From positions 1 to 14,906 of the forward strand of contig JAFUXW010000163.1 in assembly GCA_017477035.1 (NCBI GenBank): 14,906 nt of DNA, read 5' to 3'. This document shows positions 8,315 to 13,720 of this stretch, in pieces. The notes under the pieces are model-generated. The model was not told where the DNA came from. It saw only the letters and a list, made by a program, of their open reading frames with translations, and did no database searches. Every line of letters begins with the position of its first letter. Position 1 is the first letter of the stretch. The translations under genes were made by a program, and so were the position numbers. Source of the stretch: Alphaproteobacteria bacterium. GTDB lineage: Bacteria; Pseudomonadota; Alphaproteobacteria; RF32; CAG-239.

Positions 8315-8372
8315 AAGTTCCTCCTTGAATATATGTATGTAAGCATATTTTTGACTTTATTTCAAGAAAAAA

Positions 8373-8400
8373 TTTGTCAAATAATTATATTTTTGACAAA
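8373..8400 (-). promoter_or_regulatory. Operator-like palindrome around a -10 box
   Basis: A perfect 9-bp inverted repeat, TTTGTCAAA-N10-TTTGACAAA, lies in the gap between the terminator of the barrel gene and the 485-aa gene. Its 10-base spacer contains, on the minus strand, a perfect TATAAT (complement of 8384-8389). An 11-base direct repeat ATATTTTTGAC occurs at 8345-8355 and 8387-8397, the second copy covering part of the right arm. The arms also contain TTGACA on the minus strand (complement of 8375-8380), but no -10 lies at the right distance from it. The geometry fits a dimeric repressor site over the promoter of the 485-aa/MORN/patatin operon. A matching -35 for the TATAAT is poor, so promoter activity is inference. 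Confidence 0.45.
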
Positions 8401-8431
8401 CAAAAAAACAGCTCCTTGAAAGGGAGCTGTT
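8401..8431 (-). terminator. Rho-independent terminator of the barrel-protein gene
   Basis: On the minus strand, a 9-bp stem AACAGCTCC/GGAGCTGTT (arms 8423-8431 and 8407-8415) with a short 7-base loop is followed at once by seven T residues (complement of 8402-8408, partly inside the stem base). It begins 16 bases after the stop of the 8448-9017 gene and isolates that gene from the 485-aa operon downstream. Confidence 0.88.
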
Positions 8432-8447
8432 AACAGATTTGTATCAA

Positions 8448-9017
8448 CTAGAAGCGGTATAGCATACCAACGGTAACTTCTTTCAGGTTATTCATTCTTT
8501 TGGTTCCGATATATGAATATCTTCCGACGACACGTGCTGACCAATTATTTGTCATATCATACTGCATACCTATACCGGCACGATAGCCGAACTTAGTGGT
8601 GGAACTGTTAGGCATACTCTTATATTTAATATCATAAATTGCTCCACCGGCGGTTAATAATGCACCAAAGTTAGAGCACATAATCGGCATTTTGCCATAT
8701 AAGTCCATCGCGTATGCTTGAAAACCGTTTTTAGACTTGCCATCATAATATGGATTGGAATTTTTTAATTCTCCGGACATTTGGTATGAAAATTCCGTAT
8801 ATACGTTTTTATCCCATTCCATACCGAAATTTGCTTTTCCGGAGTGAAAATTTTTTTTGAAGTTTTTAGCATCTCCGCCCTGATGCGCACGGCTATATAC
8901 ATAATCTGCACCAATATAAGGTCTAACCGATACATTTTGCCACATATTGTGATAACCGGCTTCGGCATTAAGCGACATCAGACAGGCAACTCCTGATAAT
9001 AACAATATCTTTTTCAT
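8448..9017 (-). CDS. Small outer membrane beta-barrel protein
   Basis: A 189-residue protein with a clear signal peptide (MKKILLLSGVACLMSLNAEA, cleaved before G21) and an outer-membrane barrel pattern. The mature part alternates polar and hydrophobic or aromatic residues in about eight strands, for example 'VRPYIGADYVYSRAH', 'ANFGMEWDKNVYTEFSYQ', 'FGYRAGIGMQYDMTNNWSARV' and 'VTVGMLYRF', ending in the C-terminal Phe used as a BAM recognition signal. Size and layout fit the opacity/OmpA-like eight-strand family (OMP_b-brl). Its ligand, if any, cannot be read from the sequence. GGAG lies 10 bases before ATG. It is a single-gene unit with its own terminator at 8401-8431, and is divergent from the uracil-DNA glycosylase gene. 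Confidence 0.85.
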   Translation of the reverse strand: MKKILLLSGVACLMSLNAEAGYHNMWQNVSVRPYIGADYVYSRAHQGGDAKNFKKNFHSGKANFGMEWDKNVYTEFSYQMSGELKNSNPYYDGKSKNGFQAYAMDLYGKMPIMCSNFGALLTAGGAIYDIKYKSMPNSSTTKFGYRAGIGMQYDMTNNWSARVVGRYSYIGTKRMNNLKEVTVGMLYRF

Positions 9018-9149
9018 ATTTTATTTTCTCCATTTATAAATGTTAAAATGAATTTCTGCGTTACGAGGTGTATATAACAGTGAAAAATAAAATTTAAATG
9101 GTGACAGTAAAAAAAAATCTCTTTATCCTGTTCTGCAGGAGAAAAAAAT

Positions 9150-9782
9150 ATGCTTGAATGTCCTATTTTTGAATGTAATAAATGTCCGCGTTTGTTTGAG
9201 TTTAGAAAACAAAATCAGCAAAAGTTTCCAACTTATCATAATGGTCCGGTGGATTCTTTCGGTAATCTTGATGCGCAGATTTTGGTGGTCGGGTTGGCGC
9301 CCGGACTAAACGGAGCAAATAAGACAAATCGCCCGTTTACCAACGATTATGCCGGCGATATTCTATATCCGACACTAAAAAAATTTGGTTTTGCCAAAGG
9401 AGAATATAAAAAGGTAAAAGACGATGGTTTTGAACTTATTAATGTGAGAGTTACCAATTCTGTGCGCTGTGTTCCTCCTCAAAATAAGGTTACTGCCGAA
9501 GAAATTTCTGCCTGTCGTGGATATTTACAGGCCGAAATGGCAGCAATGCCGAATTTAAAGATAATCCTTTCATTAGGGGCTGTTTCACACGGAGCGGTAT
9601 TGCAGGCTTTGGGATATAAAAAATCAGCATTTAAGTTTGCGCATGGCTCTACACATTTTTTGCATAATCATCAGATAATTTTAGTAGATTCGTATCATAC
9701 TTCACGCTATAATATCAATACCGGAGTGCTGACCATTGAAATGTTTGAAACCATTATGTCTGAAATAAAAAATATGCTATAA
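9150..9782 (+). CDS. Family 5 uracil-DNA glycosylase (UDGb)
   Basis: A 210-residue base-excision repair enzyme that removes uracil, and in this family other deaminated bases such as hypoxanthine, from DNA. It belongs to the iron-sulfur UDG group: the cluster ligands would be C9, C12 (CNKCPRL), C107 (SVRCVPP) and C122 (ISACRGY). Motif A is 'GLAPGLNGANKTNRPFTND' at 48-66; the GAN(K/R)T pattern and lack of a polar catalytic residue after GLAP mark family 5 rather than family 4. The second active-site loop is 'DSYHTSRYNINTG' around H183, where the family more often has HPS. Length is usual. A strong AGGAG sits 8 bases before ATG. The gene is monocistronic, divergent from the barrel gene and convergent with the 11-mer-repeat operon across a shared hairpin. 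Confidence 0.92.
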   Translation: MLECPIFECNKCPRLFEFRKQNQQKFPTYHNGPVDSFGNLDAQILVVGLAPGLNGANKTNRPFTNDYAGDILYPTLKKFGFAKGEYKKVKDDGFELINVRVTNSVRCVPPQNKVTAEEISACRGYLQAEMAAMPNLKIILSLGAVSHGAVLQALGYKKSAFKFAHGSTHFLHNHQIILVDSYHTSRYNINTGVLTIEMFETIMSEIKNML

Positions 9783-9807
9783 AAAAAGTCCCTGATTAGA
9801 GGGACTT
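9781..9807. terminator. Shared hairpin between convergent genes, strong on the minus strand
   Basis: A perfect 8-bp stem AAGTCCCT (9786-9793) and AGGGACTT (9800-9807) with a 6-base loop. On the minus strand it is followed by seven T residues, beginning 6 bases after the stop of the 137-aa gene: a textbook terminator. On the plus strand, just after the UDGb stop, the downstream tract is only TATTTATTTT after GGC, so termination there should be weaker. Confidence 0.88.
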
Positions 9808-9813
9808 GGCTAT

Positions 9814-10227
9814 TTATTTTGAGGCGTGTCTTGAAGAATGTTGCGATGAGCGTTCATGTAAGTGATGAGGTGTAATATTTCCGTCAGTTTCACTAAATGA
9901 AGCAAATTCATTGTTGTCTTCAGCAAATTCCTGACTACTGTGGAGATGATATCCATGCTCGTCAATAATGCTTTCATCTTCAAAATAAGCTTCATCATCA
10001 TATTCTTTATTGTTACCGAAACCTGTAATATCTTCAGTAACTTCTTTTGTTTTATCCCATGCCTTTGATGCTCCTTCTTTGGTGGCGCTCCATGCTTTAG
10101 CTACACCTTCTTTGGTAGCTTCCCACATTCCGGAACTTTCTTCATTCACATCGGAGTGATTCATGTCTTCCACATCATAAGAATGAGATTTACAGTGTTG
10201 GTCACATTTTTTGTTATTTTCTGTCAT
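9814..10227 (-). CDS. Cytoplasmic His-rich protein with three 11-residue repeats
   Basis: A 137-residue hydrophilic protein with no signal peptide or membrane segment; I know no named family. It starts with a Cys/His segment (CDQHC at 8-12), followed at 34-66 by three exact 11-residue repeats: MWEATKEGVAK, AWSATKEGASK and AWDKTKEVTED. Period-11 Trp/Lys/Glu units suggest an amphipathic 11/3 helix as in LEA-type or apolipoprotein-like proteins. Then comes an acidic, disordered-looking stretch (75-120) and a His/Ser-rich tail (five His in the last 17 residues), which may bind metal. AGGAG (complement of 10236-10240) overlaps the stop codon of the gene upstream, which has the same repeat, so the two are co-translated and probably related by duplication. 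A strong terminator follows. Function is unknown. Confidence 0.75.
   Translation of the reverse strand: MTENNKKCDQHCKSHSYDVEDMNHSDVNEESSGMWEATKEGVAKAWSATKEGASKAWDKTKEVTEDITGFGNNKEYDDEAYFEDESIIDEHGYHLHSSQEFAEDNNEFASFSETDGNITPHHLHERSSQHSSRHASK
10030..10128 (-). repeat. Three 11-residue coding repeats, gene copy 2
   Basis: Three tandem 33-base units encode MWEATKEGVAK, AWSATKEGASK and AWDKTKEVTED (residues 34-66 of the 137-aa protein). The invariant positions are Trp at 2 and Lys at 6; position 5 is Thr in every unit. Confidence 0.8.
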
Positions 10228-10239
10228 TTAATTTTCTCC

Positions 10240-10578
10240 TCATTGTTGGATATTGTTGTTATCGGTTGCATTTTTACTGTCAGTACTGTCACTTAGTCCG
10301 CTTTTAATATCGCTTCCGGCTTTTTTTGCTCCGTCCCACACATCTTCGGTTACTGTTTTAGTTCCGTCCCAAACATCTGAAGTAACTTCTTTTGTATCTT
10401 CCCAAACTCCATCGTTTGAAGAAGAATGGTTGCCGGCAACTATTTGTTGCGGTTGTTCAGCGATTTTTAAAATTAAGATTTTAGAGTGCGGTGTTGTTGT
10501 CTGTGCTTTTGCGTAATTAGCATAACAGCTTGCTAAAATCACTGTTGCAAGCGTAAGATATTTAATTGACTTAAGCAT
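10240..10578 (-). CDS. Exported small protein with three 11-residue repeats
   Basis: A 112-residue protein from ATG 10578, chosen because GGAGG (complement of 10583-10587) lies 4 bases upstream and a signal sequence starts exactly there. A longer in-frame ATG at 10644 would run through the sua5 terminator and is rejected. The N-terminus (MLKSIKYLTLATVILASC) carries a perfect lipobox LASC with Cys18; a signal peptidase I site after AKA (25) is the alternative, so it is either a lipoprotein or a soluble periplasmic protein. Residues 58-90 are three 11-residue units VWEDTKEVTSD, VWDGTKTVTED and VWDGAKKAGSD, then a Ser/Asn/Asp-rich tail. The same repeat occurs in the next gene, which lacks a signal. 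Similar 11-mers form amphipathic helices in LEA-like stress proteins; that link is inference. Confidence 0.75.
   Translation of the reverse strand: MLKSIKYLTLATVILASCYANYAKAQTTTPHSKILILKIAEQPQQIVAGNHSSSNDGVWEDTKEVTSDVWDGTKTVTEDVWDGAKKAGSDIKSGLSDSTDSKNATDNNNIQQ
10309..10407 (-). repeat. Three 11-residue coding repeats, gene copy 1
   Basis: Three tandem 33-base units encode VWEDTKEVTSD, VWDGTKTVTED and VWDGAKKAGSD (residues 58-90 of the exported 112-aa protein). Trp at 2, Lys at 6 and Asp at 11 are invariant. The pattern aligns with the repeats in the next gene at 10030-10128. Confidence 0.8.
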
Positions 10579-10621
10579 AATTCCTCCGTTTTTATCATTG
10601 TTTGCTTTTTTAAAATAGTGA

Positions 10622-10661
10622 TAAAAAAATATGTTTCCATACAACTTTCGCTGTATGGAAA
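10622..10661 (-). terminator. Terminator of the sua5 operon, GNRA-capped hairpin
   Basis: On the minus strand, TTTCCATACA and TGTATGGAAA form a perfect 10-bp stem (arms 10652-10661 and 10634-10643). The stem extends by a G-U and a C-G pair around a GAAA tetraloop. Seven T residues follow 4 bases later (complement of 10623-10629). The G-U pair and GNRA loop only form in the minus-strand RNA, so it acts on the sua5 transcript, ending 25 bases after its stop. It separates sua5 from the repeat-protein genes. Confidence 0.85.
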
Positions 10662-10686
10662 TAATGCTAAAATATGCAGTATATTA

Positions 10687-11631
10687 TTATTTTTTGTATG
10701 ATGCGCGTTTTATCCGGTCATTAATTGCTAAACCTAAACCGCTCATCGGAACAGGTGCTATTGCTATTTTGCCGTTAGAAGCTTGTTCATCGGCTATGCG
10801 TAAAAACGCAAATAAATTAGCGGCAGCTTCGGTTAAATCTCCGCATTTGCTTAAATTTATATCTCCGTCGATTTCTCCGAAACCTATGAAATATTCGTCA
10901 TTATATGGCTTCTCAACATTAATACGCAGAGTATTTTTGGGTGCATAGTGACGCAATAATTGTCCGGGTGCTGTAGGTAAATCAGGATTTCCTTCGTTTA
11001 TCAATACTTTTTCGCCTAAAAATTCTTCAATATCTTCTTTAGCCGTTCCACCGGCACGAAGCATTACTACATTTTTGCCGGTTAAATCAATGATAGTGGA
11101 TTCTACACCTACTTTACAGGCTCCGCCGTCTAAAATCATATCTATACTATCTCCCAAACCATCGGCTACGTGTCGAGCCGTAGTGGGACTTATTGATTGA
11201 TATTTATTAGCAGACGGCGCAACAATCGGAACACCGGAAGCTTTGATTAAATCGAGTGCGATTTTGTGATTAGGCATTCTCACCGTAAGTGTGCGCAATC
11301 CGGAACAAGCCAAATCTATACTCGGATTTTCTTCAACACGATTCAGCACAAATGTAAGGGGGCCGGGCCAAAAACGGTGAGCAAGTGCAAATACTCTTTC
11401 ATCGGTAGCTGCATAAGTATGTAAAATGTCAATATCGGCTATATGAGAAATCAGCGGGTCAAATTTAGGACGTTGCTTGGCTGCAAAAATTTTGGAAACA
11501 GCCTGTGCATCATATACGTTAGCTCCCAAGCCGTAAACAGTTTCGGTTGGAAACGCTACTAACCCTCCTGATTTAATTATTTCGGCAGCTTTTATGATAT
11601 TATTTTTTGTATTTGAATAAATATTACTCAT
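10687..11631 (-). CDS. sua5: Threonylcarbamoyl-AMP synthase, two-domain Sua5 type
   Basis: A 314-residue enzyme that makes threonylcarbamoyl-AMP from threonine, bicarbonate and ATP, the first step of the universal t6A37 modification of ANN-decoding tRNAs. The YrdC domain covers about 10-205: 'GGLVAFPTETVYGLGANV' (22-39), 'AAKQRPKFDPL' (50-60), 'RFWPGPLTFVL' (86-96), 'VRMPNH' and 'VAPSANKYQSISPT' (137-150). The interdomain motif 'APGQLLRHYAP' (221-231) and the small C-terminal domain ending 'GLGLAINDRIKRAS' mark the longer Sua5 form rather than single-domain TsaC. The ATG is 2 bases after the stop of the SUKH-like gene with no clear Shine-Dalgarno, so translation is probably coupled to it. A hairpin terminator follows. 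All core motifs look intact. Confidence 0.95.
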   Translation of the reverse strand: MSNIYSNTKNNIIKAAEIIKSGGLVAFPTETVYGLGANVYDAQAVSKIFAAKQRPKFDPLISHIADIDILHTYAATDERVFALAHRFWPGPLTFVLNRVEENPSIDLACSGLRTLTVRMPNHKIALDLIKASGVPIVAPSANKYQSISPTTARHVADGLGDSIDMILDGGACKVGVESTIIDLTGKNVVMLRAGGTAKEDIEEFLGEKVLINEGNPDLPTAPGQLLRHYAPKNTLRINVEKPYNDEYFIGFGEIDGDINLSKCGDLTEAAANLFAFLRIADEQASNGKIAIAPVPMSGLGLAINDRIKRASYKK

Positions 11632-11633
11632 TT

Positions 11634-12035
11634 CTATTGCACTGCAAATATTGCTGATAGAGCATCGTCTATCTCATTTTCTTCATAAGTATCCATCACT
11701 TCAAAGTCGGAGCGATCAATTATTTTATATTGCTTTGATTTAAAATCATAACATAACAAATCAAATTCGTTGTATCCGAGTAAAATAGAGTTTTCCGGTT
11801 TATCCATTTGCTCATTTTTATCGATTATATCCAAGTCATCATCAACAGTAGCTCCCAACAGATAAACTCCGTTATATTTAATACCATTACAGTATTTCAA
11901 AAAATTGGCGTATGAAGGCGGAATAAAATCAAGCCCCATATTGCACAGAACTTTCTGTGCCACAATCAGAGCTTCAGATTCCAAAATTTCGCCTTTAACA
12001 ATATTTTTATCTTTGATTAATTCGGTGAAAGTCAT
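11634..12035 (-). CDS. SUKH/SMI1-KNR4-like (YrhA-type) protein
   Basis: A 133-residue soluble protein that fits the SUKH superfamily (SMI1/KNR4, YrhA branch). The diagnostic core is 'IPPSYANFLKYCNGIKYNGV' (38-57), the usual 'P.....FL...NG...NG..L.G' pattern, followed by 'LLGATVDDDLDIID', 'ILLGYNEFDLLCYDF' and 'YKIIDRSDFEVMDTYEE'. In polymorphic toxin systems many SUKH proteins are immunity factors that bind and block nuclease toxins, but the fold also occurs outside toxin loci. Its ATG overlaps the stop of the 513-aa gene (ATGA), and its own stop lies 2 bases before sua5. The tight coupling to a protein with an HNH-like cluster makes an effector-partner role worth testing. Family assignment is good; function is inference. 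Confidence 0.78.
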   Translation of the reverse strand: MTFTELIKDKNIVKGEILESEALIVAQKVLCNMGLDFIPPSYANFLKYCNGIKYNGVYLLGATVDDDLDIIDKNEQMDKPENSILLGYNEFDLLCYDFKSKQYKIIDRSDFEVMDTYEENEIDDALSAIFAVQ

Positions 12036-13573
12036 TTATCTCTGCCTTTTTTTCTTGATATATATTGCGCTTTGAGTAACTTTTCTACTTCACGCATGGC
12101 TTCTTTATTATAATCTTCTGTGTTTTTGATTTCTTTCAAACAGCGGTAGCCTTCGTGAACATATGAACGCGGACATTCTATGTTGTGCTTTTTAATTATC
12201 TTCGCTTCGTTTTGAAGGCGCTTTTGCATCATATCAAAATAATTGACTTTGCATTTTAAATCTTTTGCTTTGCGTTTTCTGAATTCACGATTATTTTCCA
12301 AATCGCAATATATAGCATCTTTGGAAACATCAAAACCCAACATTACTCTCATGTTTTTATTTTGAATATTCAATCTTGCCGCTATTTGCTCAATTTCACC
12401 GTTTAAATGTAACACCTTGTCAAAAAGATGCATATACCCCTGATGAATTCTAACGTCAACATCTACTCCGTTATTAGGATAATTGGTGGCGGCAATGGTA
12501 TCTTCTTTAGAAGCCAGCATAACGGAATGGTTATGGTGATATTGCTTTACAGGCAATCCTTTTTTGCTTAAAGGATTACCTTCAGCGTCAAGAGCAATAA
12601 TCAAATCAGCCTTGCCGGTATCTATCAAATAATCAATAAATTCTTGAGCAATCGGAGTTCCTTCATTTAGCATTGAAACATCAATTCCGGAGCCGTTTAA
12701 ATCAGCACTTGCCAGATTATCCAATATTCGTTTGTTATAATATCTTTCGGTAACAATCAATGAATTTATATCGTCTTTGCCATATCGACGCATCATATCA
12801 CAATACGATTTAACCACTCGCTCATCTATTTTTTCACCATCCACGGTTCTTTTCATAAGCAAATTTTCAAACTCTTTTCCGGCATATTTCATAATTGCTT
12901 TGTTTTGTTTGCTTCGAATGCTTTCTGATTTCGGTAAAAAGTTGGCTACAATATCATTGTCATTTTTCTTAAATGTTTGAAATATAACTTCGCAAATATC
13001 AGAAACAGTCATAACTTGCAAAGCATCGGGATGAATTCCTGATTTATGTAAATATCGGCGTATTTTGGGTTCAATGGAACGAAAACTTTCAAATTGATGA
13101 AAAACTTTCCAACTTGGCGAAGCAAGCAAGTGGTAAGCCGTTGTATCAAATTTATTCGGTATGGCTTTCTTGCGGAAATATTTGAATAAAAAGCTCAATT
13201 CATCATCTTTTCTGCGGTTGATTGTGCCATAACACTCCATACGAATCAGGCGTTTTTCATCTTTTGCAAGCGGATAAAAATTATTTTGATCATAAGAACA
13301 TCCCGTAAGCTTATGGATATTGCCTAAAAGATAACGGGCTTCTTCGGCATATAATCTTCCTCTACCAGATGAGGGTGATTGTTCTTCTTTTTTGATAATG
13401 TTGTGGAGCAATCGGACAATTTCAACCTGAGAATCAATATTTAATGCTTTAAATTTATCAACAAAGCTGTATGAATCATCAAAAAAATCCACCAAAAGAG
13501 GCGACGCCATATTATTATTGACGTTATTTTCCAATTCTCTGTAGTGTTTTTTTGCGTATTTTCCGCGAGCCAT
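12032..13573 (-). CDS. Unrecognised 513-aa protein with an HNH-like cluster
   Basis: I cannot name the family. The protein is soluble, basic at both ends (MARGKYAKKH; SRKKGRDK), and mostly helical over 30-320, with no signal peptide. The notable part is about 325-390: 'ALDAEGNPLSKKGLPVKQYH' leading into HHNHS (346-350), then Asn364 and Asn367 (ATNYPNN), then His377 and His382 (RIHQGYMHLFD). The order H-H … N … H … H resembles the beta-beta-alpha metal fold of HNH nucleases, with a G-P-containing strand before the first His as in several HNH families. The C-terminal third (390-513) is Lys-rich and could bind nucleic acid. AGGAG lies 5 bases before ATG, and a promoter is visible at 13603-13631. 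It leads an operon with the SUKH-like gene (4-base overlap) and sua5. The nuclease reading is tentative. Confidence 0.72.
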   Translation of the reverse strand: MARGKYAKKHYRELENNVNNNMASPLLVDFFDDSYSFVDKFKALNIDSQVEIVRLLHNIIKKEEQSPSSGRGRLYAEEARYLLGNIHKLTGCSYDQNNFYPLAKDEKRLIRMECYGTINRRKDDELSFLFKYFRKKAIPNKFDTTAYHLLASPSWKVFHQFESFRSIEPKIRRYLHKSGIHPDALQVMTVSDICEVIFQTFKKNDNDIVANFLPKSESIRSKQNKAIMKYAGKEFENLLMKRTVDGEKIDERVVKSYCDMMRRYGKDDINSLIVTERYYNKRILDNLASADLNGSGIDVSMLNEGTPIAQEFIDYLIDTGKADLIIALDAEGNPLSKKGLPVKQYHHNHSVMLASKEDTIAATNYPNNGVDVDVRIHQGYMHLFDKVLHLNGEIEQIAARLNIQNKNMRVMLGFDVSKDAIYCDLENNREFRKRKAKDLKCKVNYFDMMQKRLQNEAKIIKKHNIECPRSYVHEGYRCLKEIKNTEDYNKEAMREVEKLLKAQYISRKKGRDK

Positions 13574-13602
13574 AGTTTCTCCTAGTCCTATATTTTGTCT
13601 AA

Positions 13603-13631
13603 AGTATAACCGTTATTTTTATAAAAGTCCA
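13603..13631 (-). promoter_or_regulatory. Sigma70-type promoter for the 513-aa/SUKH/sua5 operon
   Basis: On the minus strand, TGGACT (complement of 13626-13631; 4 of 6 match) and TATACT (complement of 13603-13608; 5 of 6 match) are separated by 17 bases. The -10 lies about 30 bases before the ATG at 13573, leaving room for a short leader that contains the AGGAG site. Confidence 0.6.
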
Positions 13632-13659
13632 CTTATTTTTTTACAATATATCATAAATA

Positions 13660-13687
13660 TTGCAAATTAGCGATAAATAACTATAAT
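13660..13687 (+). promoter_or_regulatory. Sigma70-type promoter for pepA
   Basis: TTGCAA (13660-13665; 4 of 6 match) and a perfect TATAAT (13682-13687) are 16 bases apart. The ATG of pepA is 33 bases after the -10, with AGGAG between. It lies back to back with the minus-strand promoter at 13603-13631, in a 147-base divergent gap. Confidence 0.6.
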
Positions 13688-13720
13688 CAATAAAAACTTA
13701 CAAATTTGAGGAGAGAAATT

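Noticed and set aside
10579..10644. In-frame N-terminal extension of the exported repeat protein from ATG 10644.
   Set aside because: It would translate through the sua5 terminator hairpin, bury the signal peptide, and skip the strong GGAGG in front of ATG 10578.
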